Part shown: positions 24,777-33,681 of the stretch, piece after piece
How positions within the stretch are numbered: position 1 is the stretch's first letter
Layout: each line of letters starts with the position of its first letter
Source: Micromonospora vinacea
GTDB lineage: Bacteria > Actinomycetota > Actinomycetes > Mycobacteriales > Micromonosporaceae
Assembly (NCBI RefSeq): GCF_015751785.1
Contig: NZ_JADOTY010000001.1
Coordinates: 5,518,001 to 5,582,000 of the forward strand
Length of the DNA: 64,000 nt
Reading direction: 5' to 3'
Translations under genes and position numbers: made by a program
The notes under the pieces: generated by a model
What the model was told of the DNA's origin: nothing
Seen by the model: only the letters and a program-made list of their open reading frames with translations
Databases searched by the model: none

Positions 24777-25165
24777 CTGGCGGCGGGGACGACCACGGTG
24801 CCGGTGGCGGTGACCGCCACGATCGGCGGGTCGAGGACCTCGGCGGCGGACGCGGAGCGGTCCGGGCGGCCCCGGCACACCACCGCGCATTCCAGCTCCA
24901 GGGTGCGGCTGCGGGTGCCCACCCGCGTCACCCGCGCGGTGACCTGCACCACGTCCCCGGCGTGGATGGGCGCGTGGAAGCGCACGTCGGCGTACCCGGC
25001 GAACAGGCCCTCGTCGCCGTCGGTGTGGATGCACACCTCCGTGGCGACGTCACCGAACAACCCGAGGGCGTACGCCCCGTCGACGAGGTTGCCGGCGTAG
25101 TGGGCGTGCGAGTACGGCACATACCGGCGGTGCGTCACCGTCACCCCGAGCCGTGCGTCGGTCAT
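24758..25165 (-). CDS. kal: 3-aminobutyryl-CoA ammonia-lyase (hot-dog fold)
   Basis: A 135-residue single hot-dog protein: RRYVPYSHAHYAGNLVDGAY at residue 13 (the His/Asn-containing helix of the fold), then DGDEGLFAGYADVRFHAPIHAGDVVQVTARV. In this context it matches Kal, which removes ammonia from 3-aminobutyryl-CoA to give crotonyl-CoA in the lysine pathway. A generic thioesterase is the alternative if the context is ignored. The ATG overlaps the kamE stop (ATGA). The last codons (VSREE) and stop lie inside a 51-bp repeat, which has supplied the C-terminus. Confidence 0.85.
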   Translation of the reverse strand: MTDARLGVTVTHRRYVPYSHAHYAGNLVDGAYALGLFGDVATEVCIHTDGDEGLFAGYADVRFHAPIHAGDVVQVTARVTRVGTRSRTLELECAVVCRGRPDRSASAAEVLDPPIVAVTATGTVVVPAASVSREE

Positions 25166-25911
25166 GCCATCGCCTTCCGTTGCGTGATCAGGGCGTGCAC
25201 GAGATAGCTGGCCACCTCGCCGGGGGTGGTGCCCCGACCGAAGATCCGGTCCACGCCCAACTCGTCGGTCATCGTCTCGTCGAAGCGGGGACCACCGACG
25301 ATCAGCAGCGGCCGCCGCCCCGCCGGCATCGCCTCCCGGAACGCCGCGGACATCTCCCGGGTGTTGTGCAGGTGCGCGTCGCGTTGGGTGACCACCTGCG
25401 ACACGAGCACCGCGTCGGCCTTCTCCACCCGGGCGGTCTCCACCAACTCCGGCACACTGACCTGCGCGCCCATGTTGGTGACCTTCAACTCCCGGTAGTA
25501 CTCCAGGCCCTTCTCCCCCGCGATGCCCTTGACGTTGAGGATCGCGTCGATGCCCACCGTGTGCGCGTCGGTGCCGATGCACGCCCCGACCACTGACAGC
25601 TTGCGCCGCAACCGCTGCTTGATCACCGTGTTGACGTCCTTCGCCGACAGCAGCGCGAAGTCCCGTTCCACCACCTGCACGGCGCTCAGGTCGACCAGGT
25701 GGTTGACCCGCCCGTAGACGACGAAGAACGTGAACCCGTCGCCCATCGGTTTGGCGTGCACCACCATCGCCGGGTCGATGCCCATCTTGTTGGCCAACTG
25801 CACTGCCGCGCCCTCGGCGCGCTTGTCGTGGGTCACCGGCAGGGTGAACGACACCTGCACCATCCCGTCACCGGTGGTGTCCCCGTACGGGCGCACGATC
25901 TGCTTACTCAC
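25162..25911 (-). CDS. kamE: lysine 5,6-aminomutase, beta subunit
   Basis: A 249-residue B12-binding subunit. The cobalamin motif appears as GTDAHTVG (D115-A-H117-T-V-G120); His117 is the expected lower cobalt ligand. Eleven residues later Lys128, in NVKG, fits the PLP-anchoring lysine; the same 11-residue spacing separates His133 and Lys144 in the clostridial enzyme. With KamD it moves the 6-amino group of beta-lysine to carbon 5, using adenosylcobalamin and PLP. The GTG start overlaps the kamD stop (GTGA) and its stop overlaps kal, so synthesis is tightly coupled. Confidence 0.95.
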   Translation of the reverse strand: MSKQIVRPYGDTTGDGMVQVSFTLPVTHDKRAEGAAVQLANKMGIDPAMVVHAKPMGDGFTFFVVYGRVNHLVDLSAVQVVERDFALLSAKDVNTVIKQRLRRKLSVVGACIGTDAHTVGIDAILNVKGIAGEKGLEYYRELKVTNMGAQVSVPELVETARVEKADAVLVSQVVTQRDAHLHNTREMSAAFREAMPAGRRPLLIVGGPRFDETMTDELGVDRIFGRGTTPGEVASYLVHALITQRKAMA

Positions 25912-27464
25912 GCGGCGGCCTCCAGGATGTCGGTGGCCGGGTTGCAGTAGTCGGCCTCGTGCGCGGCGACACCGGACAGGCCCTTGCCGCGGTCCGCGGG
26001 CCGCTTCATGATCCCGAAGGTGCCCTCGGCGATCGCCGTCAGCAGCGTCTGCTCGCCGATGCGGTCCAGCAGGTCCAGCGCCTCACCGAGGACCTGGTTG
26101 GCGCGTCGGCGGATGAACCCGCCCGGCGCGGGCACGAAGTCCTCGTGCAGCCCACCGGCCGCGCCCAGGACGTAGCGCACGTTCTGCAGGGCGATGTCCC
26201 GGTCGGACAACCACGGCGTCACCACCGCCTCGGTCATCATCCCCACCAGCAGGATGCCCTGACCGGTCAGTGCGCCGGCCAGGTTGAAGAACCCGTCGAG
26301 CAGGTTGCCCCGGAACACGTCACCGGTCATGTGCTTCGTCGGCGGCATCCACTTCAACGGCGCGTCGGGGAACAACTCCCGGGCCAGCAACGCGTGCGCC
26401 AACTCCAACCGGAACGACTCCGGCACCTCAGGGTTGATCTCGAACGCGTGCCCCAACCCCAACTGCCAGTCCGCCAACCCCGCCTCGTGCGCGAAGAACT
26501 CGTTGAGCAACTGCGACACCGTCACCGTGTGCGCCTCGTCGACCGCGTCGGCGGTGGTCAGGTAGTTGTCCTCACCGGTGTTGATGATGATCCCGGCGCG
26601 GGCGTGCACCTGCCGGGAGAACCGCTGGTCGACGAAGGTGCGCACCGGGTTGATGTCGCGGAACAGAATCCCGTACATCGAGTCGTTCAACATCATGTCG
26701 AGGCGTTCCAACCCGGCCAGGGTCGCCATCTCCGGCATGCACAGCCCGGACGCGTAGTTGGTCAACCGCACGTAGCGGCCCACCTCCTTCGACGACTCGT
26801 CCAACGCCGCGCGCATCAGCCGGAAGTTCTCCTGCGTGGCGTACGTGCCGGCGAACCCCTCCCGGGTCGCGCCCTCGGGCACGTAGTCCAGCAACGACTG
26901 CCCGGTGGAACGGATCACCGCGATCACGTCCGCGCCGGCCCGCGCCGCCGCCTGCGCCTGCGGAATGTCCTCGTAGATGTCGCCGGTGGCCACGATCAGG
27001 TAGATCCACGGCCGCTGCGCCGGGTCACCGTGGCGCTTCACCAGACGATCCCGCTCGGCACGCCGCCGGTCGATGCGCCGAATGCCCGCTCCGACCGCCT
27101 TACGCGCCGCCGACCGGGCAGCCGTCGCCGCCCGCCCGGTGGGCTGGGTGAACCGCACCGAACCGGCGGCGGCCTTCTGCGCCAGCAACGTCACATCGGT
27201 GCTGCCCTCCCGGACCAGGGCGTCGAACACCGGCACCGCCACCCCGTGACCCAACCCCACATCCGCGGCGACCGCGTCGACGAGCCGGTTCACCCACGGA
27301 ATGCCGTCCGGGTCGGCACCGGTCACCCCGGCCAACCGCAGGACCGCCCGCTCCACCGACACCGTGGTGTGGCTGCGCGCCAGGTCCACCACCGGCTGCC
27401 CGGCCCGACGCGCCAATTGCCGCGCCCGCGCCACCAGCACCGGATCAAGATCAAGCTTGCTCAT
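25908..27464 (-). CDS. kamD: lysine 5,6-aminomutase, alpha subunit
   Basis: A 518-residue TIM-barrel subunit (full length for the family). Conserved stretches include WIYLIVATGDIYEDIPQAQA, VIRSTGQSLLDYVPEGAT, NYASGLCMPEMATLA, LNDSMYGILFRDINP and KWMPPTKHMTGDVFRG. It holds the substrate and part of the PLP site in the barrel against which the KamE B12 domain docks. ATG 27464 (MSKLDLDP) matches the usual start; an ATG 15 bases upstream is also in frame but has its AGGA directly abutting. It lies 39 bases after the amidohydrolase gene in the same operon. Confidence 0.96.
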   Translation of the reverse strand: MSKLDLDPVLVARARQLARRAGQPVVDLARSHTTVSVERAVLRLAGVTGADPDGIPWVNRLVDAVAADVGLGHGVAVPVFDALVREGSTDVTLLAQKAAAGSVRFTQPTGRAATAARSAARKAVGAGIRRIDRRRAERDRLVKRHGDPAQRPWIYLIVATGDIYEDIPQAQAAARAGADVIAVIRSTGQSLLDYVPEGATREGFAGTYATQENFRLMRAALDESSKEVGRYVRLTNYASGLCMPEMATLAGLERLDMMLNDSMYGILFRDINPVRTFVDQRFSRQVHARAGIIINTGEDNYLTTADAVDEAHTVTVSQLLNEFFAHEAGLADWQLGLGHAFEINPEVPESFRLELAHALLARELFPDAPLKWMPPTKHMTGDVFRGNLLDGFFNLAGALTGQGILLVGMMTEAVVTPWLSDRDIALQNVRYVLGAAGGLHEDFVPAPGGFIRRRANQVLGEALDLLDRIGEQTLLTAIAEGTFGIMKRPADRGKGLSGVAAHEADYCNPATDILEAAA

Positions 27465-27503
27465 CGACCATCCACTCATTCCTGTGCCTGATGGCTCGCT
27501 CGC

Positions 27504-29069
27504 TCACGACGGCCCTTCCTCATAGATGACCTCACCGCGCAGCACCAGGCGCCGGCACACCGGCAGCGGCGTCGGGTCGTCCGGACCCCGCTGCTCCGGG
27601 TCCTCGGCCTGCAGCACCGGCAGACCCCGCTCCACCCCCGCCGGCGTCGACCACACCGCGAACGTCGCCGGCGCACCCAACGCCAGGACCCCCTCGGCGT
27701 CCAGGTGCACCGCCCGCCACCCACCACGGGTGTGCGCCGCGAACGCCGACCGCACACTCATCCGCTGCGCCGGGTTGTGGTGCGCCACCGCGGCCCGCAC
27801 CGACCCCCACGGGTCCAGCGGCGTCACCGGCGAATCCGACCCGAACGCCAACGCCACCCCCACCGAGTGCATCGCACCCATCGGGTTCGACTCCAACGAC
27901 CGGTCCAACCCCAACCGCGTCTCGTACATCCGGCCCGCGCCACCCCACAACCGGTCGAACGCCGGTTGCATGCTCGCCACCACCCCGTACTCCACGAACC
28001 GGGCGATCAACTGCTTGTTCATGATCTCCGCGTGCTCGATGCGGTGCCGGGCCGCCCGCAACCGCTCCACCCCCACCGTCCGCGCCGCCGCCGCGAACCC
28101 GTCGAGGACGGTGCCGATCGCCGCGTCGCCGATGGCGTGGAACCCGCCCTGCATGCCATGCGCCGCGCAGTCCAGCAGGTGGTCACGCACCTGCTCCGCC
28201 GACAGGTACCCGTGCCCGCAGCCGTCACCGTCGCCGTACGGCTGCGACACGTGCGCCGTGCGCGAACCCAACGCCCCGTCGGCGAACAGGTCCCCACCGG
28301 CGCCGACCGCGCCCAACTCCCGGGCCCGCGCCGCGCCGCCCAACTCACCCCAGTACCCGTACACCTCCGGCAGGCCCGCGCCGGAGATGCCCAGCAGACC
28401 GGTGAAGTCCTCCTCGTCGGAGATCTCCGGGCCACCGCACTCGTGCACCGCCGCGATCCCCAACGACGCCGCGTGGGCCAGGGCCACCCGCTGCGCGGCG
28501 ACCCGCTGCGCCCGACTCACCGACCCCTGCGCGGCCGCCCGCACCACGTGGTGCGCGTCGCGCCGCAACCAGCCCGACGCGTCGTACCCGGCCGCCTGCG
28601 CCGCCTGCGGGCACGCCGCCAGCAACGCCGACGACACCAACGCCGAGTGGATCGACGCCTGCGACAGGTACACCCGACGACCACCGGCGGCCCGGTCCAG
28701 CGCCGCCGCGTCCGGCAACGTCGGATCCGACCAGCCCGACTCGTCCCACCCGTGTCCCAGCACCACCGCGTCCGCCGGCAGACCCGCCGCGAAGCCCGCC
28801 ACCGCGTCGAGCAGCTGCCCCGCCGAGCGCACCCCGGACAATTCCAGCCCGGACAACGCCAACCCGGTGTCGGTGGCGTGCACGTGCGCGTCGACGAACG
28901 CCGGCGTCACCAACGCCCCGCCCAGGTCCACCACCCGGTCGGCCGGCGGCGCGTCACCGTCGGTCCCCAACCAGACAATCCGCCCACCGGACACCAGCAG
29001 CGCGGTGGCGCTCGGGTCGGCGGGGCAGTGCAGCACTCCGCCGCGATACAACGTCGAGGGGTTCGTCAT
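27504..29069 (-). CDS. amidohydrolase (YtcJ-like metal-dependent hydrolase)
   Basis: A 521-residue amidohydrolase: VVDLGGALVTPAFVDAHVHATDTG gives the first metal pair (HVH), HECGG and GGFHAIGDAAI later His ligands, RIEHAEIM another, and ALAFGSDSPVTPLDPW the catalytic Asp. This is the YtcJ/imidazolonepropionase-like group, which hydrolyses amide or lactam bonds. It starts 4 bases after kdd and precedes kamD, so it is embedded in the lysine operon, although none of the known steps needs a hydrolase. It may open a lactam formed from an aminohexanoate intermediate or release free lysine from a derivative; both are guesses. Confidence 0.85.
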   Translation of the reverse strand: MTNPSTLYRGGVLHCPADPSATALLVSGGRIVWLGTDGDAPPADRVVDLGGALVTPAFVDAHVHATDTGLALSGLELSGVRSAGQLLDAVAGFAAGLPADAVVLGHGWDESGWSDPTLPDAAALDRAAGGRRVYLSQASIHSALVSSALLAACPQAAQAAGYDASGWLRRDAHHVVRAAAQGSVSRAQRVAAQRVALAHAASLGIAAVHECGGPEISDEEDFTGLLGISGAGLPEVYGYWGELGGAARARELGAVGAGGDLFADGALGSRTAHVSQPYGDGDGCGHGYLSAEQVRDHLLDCAAHGMQGGFHAIGDAAIGTVLDGFAAAARTVGVERLRAARHRIEHAEIMNKQLIARFVEYGVVASMQPAFDRLWGGAGRMYETRLGLDRSLESNPMGAMHSVGVALAFGSDSPVTPLDPWGSVRAAVAHHNPAQRMSVRSAFAAHTRGGWRAVHLDAEGVLALGAPATFAVWSTPAGVERGLPVLQAEDPEQRGPDDPTPLPVCRRLVLRGEVIYEEGPS

Positions 29070-29073
29070 GACC

Positions 29074-30135
29074 TCAGTCTGCCGCGACCCGCGCCGCGAA
29101 CAGCTGACGCACCCCCGGCTCGGCCCGCAGCAGCCCCAGCGCCAACTCCGCGTGCCCCGGCACGTACCCGTTGCCCACCAGCATCGTCACGTCCGCCGCC
29201 AACCCCTCCGCGCCCAACGCGGCCGCGGCGAAGCTCGTCGCCATCGAGAAGAAGATCACCGTGCCGCCGTCCGCGGTGGCCAGCACCGCACCGTGCTCAC
29301 ACCCCGGCACGTCCACGCAGACCACCGTCACGTCCGCCGGCGCACCCAACGCGGTGGTCACCGCCGTGGACAACCCCACCGGGTCGCGCGCGTCGGCCAA
29401 CGCCACCACCGACGCCAGACCGGCGGCCGTCAGCGCGTCGTGCTCCGACGCCACCGGCACCACCCCGACGGTACGGGCGGCGCCCGCGCGTCGCGCCGCC
29501 GCCAATGACAGCGACCCGCTCTTACCGGCCCCGCCGATCACCGCGACACGCACCGGCGTCGGATCACCGCTGCGCCGACGCTCCTCGACGTAGCGCGACA
29601 CCACCCGGGCGGTCAGCGCGGGCGCCCCGCACACGTCCAGCACGGCGAGGGACAACTGCGGGTCCTCGTCGGCGGGCAGCACCGCGGCGATGGACCGCGC
29701 GAACAGGATCGCCCACCCGTCGCAGGGCACCTGCTCGCTGCGCCCGTCCCAGCGGGCCAGCCCGTCGGTGATCACCAGGGGCGTCAGCGTCAGCGACACC
29801 AGGGTGGCGACCCGCTCCCCCGCCTTGAGCCCCAGCGGGGACCGCCGGCCGGCCTCCTCGACAGTGCCGATCAGCATCCCACCCGACCCGGTCACCGGGT
29901 TCTGCATCTTCCCCCGGGTCTCGATGATCTCCAGCACCTCGGCGCGGACCGCGTCACCGTTGCCGCCGTGCTTCTCCGACAACTGCCGGAAGCTCGCCGC
30001 GTCCAGGTTGAGCCGCTGCACCCGGATCCGCACCTCGTTCGGCGCGATCGCCGCCGACGTGTCCAGGCGCCAGGCCGCCTGCGGCAGCACCCCCGCCGGT
30101 TGCACGACGCGGTGCAGTCCCACCGGTGACGTCAC
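29074..30135 (-). CDS. kdd: L-erythro-3,5-diaminohexanoate dehydrogenase
   Basis: A 353-residue NAD(P)-dependent oxidative deaminase. IRVQRLNLDAASFRQL and RGKMQNPVTGSGGMLIGTV fill the N-terminal catalytic part typical of Kdd; the dinucleotide site is VRVAVIGGAGKSGSLSLAAAR; GGTVIFFSMATSFAAAALGAEGL follows. It would convert 3,5-diaminohexanoate to 3-keto-5-aminohexanoate plus ammonia. GTG 30135 is chosen because GGGGAGG lies about six bases upstream; an earlier start at 30174 lacks this. It leads the operon kdd-amidohydrolase-kamDE-kal-mutL and diverges from kamA. Confidence 0.92.
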   Translation of the reverse strand: MTSPVGLHRVVQPAGVLPQAAWRLDTSAAIAPNEVRIRVQRLNLDAASFRQLSEKHGGNGDAVRAEVLEIIETRGKMQNPVTGSGGMLIGTVEEAGRRSPLGLKAGERVATLVSLTLTPLVITDGLARWDGRSEQVPCDGWAILFARSIAAVLPADEDPQLSLAVLDVCGAPALTARVVSRYVEERRRSGDPTPVRVAVIGGAGKSGSLSLAAARRAGAARTVGVVPVASEHDALTAAGLASVVALADARDPVGLSTAVTTALGAPADVTVVCVDVPGCEHGAVLATADGGTVIFFSMATSFAAAALGAEGLAADVTMLVGNGYVPGHAELALGLLRAEPGVRQLFAARVAAD

Positions 30136-30276
30136 GCCAACCTCCCCTGCCCAGCCGTCCGAAGCCCCGGTCAAGGCTCGCGTAACGGGAAAACTTACGG
30201 CAGACTAATTTCTTCGCCGGATATTTTCCAGTAGCCTTCGGGCTCCGATGATCAGCCGCAACACCGAGGAGGGGCC
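30136..30276. promoter_or_regulatory. divergent promoter region of kdd operon and kamA
   Basis: 141 bases with a distinctly AT-richer core (about 30185-30235). GGAAAA (30188-30193) and TTTTCC (30224-30229) form an inverted repeat around it, a candidate regulator site common to both directions. The kamA ribosome-binding site GAGGAGG is at its right end. No riboswitch fold was recognised. Confidence 0.55.
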
Positions 30277-31683
30277 GTGACCCAGACCCAACCGGTTGAG
30301 ACCATCCCTCAACCCCGTCACGCCCCGGTCGCCGTACCGACCGCCGGGCAGCCCTACGAGTACCACCGCCGCCCCCTGGTCGAACCCGACTGGACCCGCT
30401 TCCCCGGCTGGCGCCACGTCACCCGCGACCAGTGGGAATCCGCCCAGTGGCAGCGCGTCAACTGCGTCAAGAACACCAAGCAGCTCCGCGCCGTCTTCGG
30501 CGACCTCATCGACGAGACCTTCTACGCCGACCTCGAGGCCGACCAGAAGGCCATGGCCACCATGTCCATGCTGGTGCCCCCACAAATGATCAACACGATG
30601 GTGCCGTTCACGACCCTCACCACCGAGGCGCTGCTCGCCGACCCCATCCGCCGCTACATGATCCCGGTCGCCTCCGACCGCCGCACCGACTGGCCCTCAC
30701 ACCCCTACGCCAGCCGCGACAGCCTCCACGAGCACGACATGTGGGTCGCCGAAGGGCTCACCCACCGCTACCCGACCAAGGTCCTCGCCGAACTGCTCTC
30801 CACCTGCCCCCAGTACTGCGGGCACTGCACCCGCATGGACCTCGTCGGCAACTCCACCCCCGCGGTCGACAAACTCAAGCTCACCCTCAAGCCCGTCGAC
30901 CGCTACGACGCCCACATCGCCTACCTCAAGGCCCACCCCGGCGTCCGCGACGTGGTCGTCTCCGGCGGCGACGTGGCCAACGTCCCCTGGCGCAACCTCG
31001 AGTCGTACCTCATGCGCCTGCTGGAACTGGAGACGGTCCGCGACATCCGGCTCGCCACCAAGGCCCTCATGGGCCTACCGCAACACTGGCTGCAGCCCGA
31101 CGTCGTCGAGGGCCTGGAGCGGGTGGCCCGCACCGCCGCCCGCCGCGGCGTCAACCTCGCCATCCACACCCACGTCAACCACGCCCAATCGCTCACCCCA
31201 CTGGTCGCCAAGGCCGCCCAGACCGCCCTCGACGTCGGCGTCCGCGACGTCCGCAACCAGGGCGTCCTCATGCGCGGCGTCAACGCCACCACCCCGGAAC
31301 TGCTCGACCTCTGCTTCGCCCTGCAAGGCGAAGCCGGGATCCTGCCGTACTACTTCTACATGTGCGACATGATCCCCAACGCCGAACACTGGCGGGTCCC
31401 GGTCTGGCACGCCCAGCAACTCCAGCACGACATCATGGGCTACCTCCCCGGCTACGCCACCCCGCGCATCGTCTGCGACGTCCCCTTCGTCGGCAAGCGC
31501 TGGGTGCACATGCTCACCGACTACGACCGTGAGCGCGGCATCTCCTACTGGACCAAGAACTACCGCACCTCCATCGAATCCGCCGACCTGGAGGCGCTCA
31601 ACAAGCGCTACGCCTACTACGACCCGATCGACACCCTCCCCGTCGACGGCCAGCAGTGGTGGGCCGACCACCGCGACGACTGA
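30277..31683 (+). CDS. kamA: lysine 2,3-aminomutase (radical SAM, PLP)
   Basis: A 468-residue radical-SAM aminomutase. The iron-sulfur motif is C177-PQY-C181-GH-C184, followed by VVVSGGDVANVPW and THVNHAQSLTPL, with VCDVPFVGKRW carrying the PLP-binding lysine region near the C-terminus (the Lys in PFVGK). It interconverts L-lysine and beta-lysine, the first step of the pathway. The N-terminus is longer than in clostridial enzymes. GTG start with GAGGAGG directly before it. Divergent from kdd and followed by a strong terminator, so it is monocistronic. Confidence 0.95.
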   Translation: MTQTQPVETIPQPRHAPVAVPTAGQPYEYHRRPLVEPDWTRFPGWRHVTRDQWESAQWQRVNCVKNTKQLRAVFGDLIDETFYADLEADQKAMATMSMLVPPQMINTMVPFTTLTTEALLADPIRRYMIPVASDRRTDWPSHPYASRDSLHEHDMWVAEGLTHRYPTKVLAELLSTCPQYCGHCTRMDLVGNSTPAVDKLKLTLKPVDRYDAHIAYLKAHPGVRDVVVSGGDVANVPWRNLESYLMRLLELETVRDIRLATKALMGLPQHWLQPDVVEGLERVARTAARRGVNLAIHTHVNHAQSLTPLVAKAAQTALDVGVRDVRNQGVLMRGVNATTPELLDLCFALQGEAGILPYYFYMCDMIPNAEHWRVPVWHAQQLQHDIMGYLPGYATPRIVCDVPFVGKRWVHMLTDYDRERGISYWTKNYRTSIESADLEALNKRYAYYDPIDTLPVDGQQWWADHRDD

Positions 31684-31690
31684 CCCACCC

Positions 31691-31730
31691 ACGACGAAGC
31701 CCCCGGGAGGATTCCCGGGGGCTTCGTCGT
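31691..31730. terminator. strong hairpin terminator after kamA
   Basis: An 18-bp perfect stem (31691-31708 with 31713-31730, containing AAGCCCCCGGGA) and a GGAT loop, 8 bases after the kamA stop and 7 before the convergent fragment. Confidence 0.85.
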
Positions 31731-31736
31731 CCCCCG

Positions 31737-32078
31737 TCACCGGCAGTCCAGCGCCTGCACGTACCCGGCGCGCACCGTCCCCGCGGCGACCTCGTCGGCG
31801 TACTCCCAGAACACCTCCGACCAGTCACCGGCCCGGTCCAGATCCCGCAGCACCCGCCAGCCATGGCTGCTGCGCAACGCCTCGGTGGCCCGCCGCACCC
31901 CGGCCTCGTCCCCACTCGCCCGCGCCCGCTGCCACTCCGCGATCCACCCGCAGCCGACCCGCGACGTCACCCCCACCCCGTACAGCCACAGCCGAGCCTC
32001 ACCGCCGTCCGGAATGTCCTGCCGGCGACGCCACGCCACCAGGAAGGTCTCCGCGACGACGTCGGCCGCGGTCAGGCG
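31737..32078 (-). pseudogene. ECF sigma-factor fragment fused to an unrelated C-terminal frame
   Basis: In one open frame of about 114 codons, the first part reads LTAADVVAETFLVAWRRR then IPDGGEARLWLYGVG, which is region 2 of an ECF sigma factor. After GVG the similarity stops and a Trp-rich sequence follows (GCGWIAEWQRARASGDEAG ... SEVFWEYADEVAAG). Sigma region 4 and the start of region 2 are missing, and the sigma part overlaps the stop of the TetR gene. The simplest reading is a deletion that joined the front of a sigma gene to the end of another gene. A GTG at 32039 could still start a 100-residue product. Confidence 0.6.
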
Positions 32079-32629
32079 CGGATACCGGCGAGCACGAGAT
32101 CGGCGACCCTACCGATCACCTGGGCGCTCGTCGCTGCCGGCAACCGCCGAAGCGATGCGATGGCCAACAGGCCGGCCCGGACGTCGTCCGCGTCGACGCC
32201 GCCGCGCAGCACCCCCGCCGCCCGGGCCCGCACCACCAGCACGTTCAACGCCTGCGCGTGTTCCCCCCGCTCCCGCTGAAACGCCGCACTCACCTCACCC
32301 GGCCCCAACAACGCCTCGTTCAGCGCCCGATCATGGATCTGCCGCTCAGCGAACTCCCGCACCACCCCCGACAGCGCCCGCCACGGGTCCGGGTCGTCAA
32401 GCGCGCGGCGCATCCGCACACCGCAGTCCTCGACACGCTCGGCCAGGACCGTCGCGACCAACTCCGTACGCGTTGGAAAGTGCCGGTACAGGGTCGCCAC
32501 CCCCACCCCAGCCCGTCGCGCCACCTCCCGCATGGGCACATCGAGCCCGGCCGACGCGAACGCCTCCCGCGCCGCCGCCACCACCCGATCACGGTTGAAC
32601 CGGGCATCGGCACGCTGGATCTGAGACAT
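32072..32629 (-). CDS. TetR-family transcriptional regulator
   Basis: A 185-residue repressor: FNRDRVVAAAREAFASAGLDVPMREVARRAGVGVATLYRHFPTRTEL is a textbook TetR helix-turn-helix (residues 11-57), followed by a helical domain of the TetR_C type. Its gene faces an NADPH:quinone oxidoreductase across about 100 bases with a near-perfect 16-bp palindrome, so that enzyme is the probable target. Relatives next to such reductases respond to quinones or electrophiles. Its stop overlaps the sigma-factor fragment downstream. Confidence 0.93.
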   Translation of the reverse strand: MSQIQRADARFNRDRVVAAAREAFASAGLDVPMREVARRAGVGVATLYRHFPTRTELVATVLAERVEDCGVRMRRALDDPDPWRALSGVVREFAERQIHDRALNEALLGPGEVSAAFQRERGEHAQALNVLVVRARAAGVLRGGVDADDVRAGLLAIASLRRLPAATSAQVIGRVADLVLAGIRA

Positions 32630-32663
32630 TCTCGGCCGGCTTCCCTCTCACTTGACCCCACAG

Positions 32664-32679
32664 CGGAACAGCTGCTCCG
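32664..32679. promoter_or_regulatory. TetR operator palindrome
   Basis: CGGAACAGCTGCTCCG, symmetric at 14 of 16 bases around CAGCTG. It lies 34 bases upstream of the TetR start and 54 before the oxidoreductase start. Confidence 0.6.
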
Positions 32680-32733
32680 TTTCCTGCCTACGGTACGACC
32701 ACCACCCCGTCACCCCAGGCAGAGGAGCCCCTG

Positions 32734-33678
32734 ATGTTCGCCGTCCAGTACGACCGGTTCGGTGGCCCCGAGGTACTCCACCTCGGCACCACCGACGCGC
32801 CACACCCCCGGGCCGGCCAGATCCGCATCCGCGTCCAGGCCGCCGGCGTCTCCCCCGTCGACGTCGGTCTCCGCTCCGGCCGCACCCCGATGAGCGCCCA
32901 ACTACCGCTGCCCCACATTCCCGGTGTCGACGCGGCCGGCATTGTCGACGAGATCGGCGGCGACGTCGACGGTGTGACAGTCGGCGACCACGTCTTCGGC
33001 GTCGTCGAGCTGGCCAGACTCGGCGGCGCGAGCGCACAGTTCGCGGTACTACAGCTCTGGGCGCACAAGCCCACCACCATGCCGTGGGCCCAGGCGGGCG
33101 CGGCGGGCACCAGCATCGAGACCGCCACCCGAGCCCTCGACCTGCTGGACCTACGGCCCGGCCTGACGCTCCTCGTCGACGGCGCCGCTGGCGGCGTCGG
33201 CAGCATCGCCATCCAACTCGCCGCCGCCCGAGGCATCAACGTCATCGGCACCGCCCGCGCCGACAACCACGACCTCCTCCGCCAGCTCGGGGCGACACCG
33301 CTCACCTACGGCCCCGACCTCACGAACCGCCTCGACGCCCTAGGCGTGACCCGGGTCGACCGCGCCCTCGACGTCGCCGGCGCCGGATCCCTGCCCGAAC
33401 TGCTCCACCTCACCGGCGACCCGACAGCGGTCGTCACCCTCGCTGACTTCACCGCCCCCACGCACGGCGTCCGCCTGTCCATGGGGCAACTGGCGGGCGA
33501 ACCCGACGGCCGCCACGGCCTGCCCGCAGCAGCCGAACTGTTCACCGAGGGCCGGTTCAGGGTGCCGATCGACGCCGCCTTCCCCCTTGAGAAGGCGGCC
33601 GACGCGCACCAGACGGCCGAGCGCGGATCCCGTCGCGGCAAGATCGTCCTGACTGTCGACGACGTGCGGGAAAGCTGA
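32734..33678 (+). CDS. NADPH:quinone oxidoreductase-like MDR protein
   Basis: A 314-residue medium-chain dehydrogenase without the zinc ligands: N-terminal GroES-like fold (VQAAGVSPVDVGLRSG, IPGVDAAGIVDEIGGDV), then the NADPH site LTLLVDGAAGGVGSIAIQLA at about 145, and RGKIVLTVD at the end. Such enzymes reduce quinones or enones with NADPH in the cytosol. It is divergent from the TetR gene and is its likely target. Its stop is only three bases from the stop of the convergent deacetylase gene. Confidence 0.9.
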   Translation: MFAVQYDRFGGPEVLHLGTTDAPHPRAGQIRIRVQAAGVSPVDVGLRSGRTPMSAQLPLPHIPGVDAAGIVDEIGGDVDGVTVGDHVFGVVELARLGGASAQFAVLQLWAHKPTTMPWAQAGAAGTSIETATRALDLLDLRPGLTLLVDGAAGGVGSIAIQLAAARGINVIGTARADNHDLLRQLGATPLTYGPDLTNRLDALGVTRVDRALDVAGAGSLPELLHLTGDPTAVVTLADFTAPTHGVRLSMGQLAGEPDGRHGLPAAAELFTEGRFRVPIDAAFPLEKAADAHQTAERGSRRGKIVLTVDDVRES

Positions 33679-33681
33679 GCC

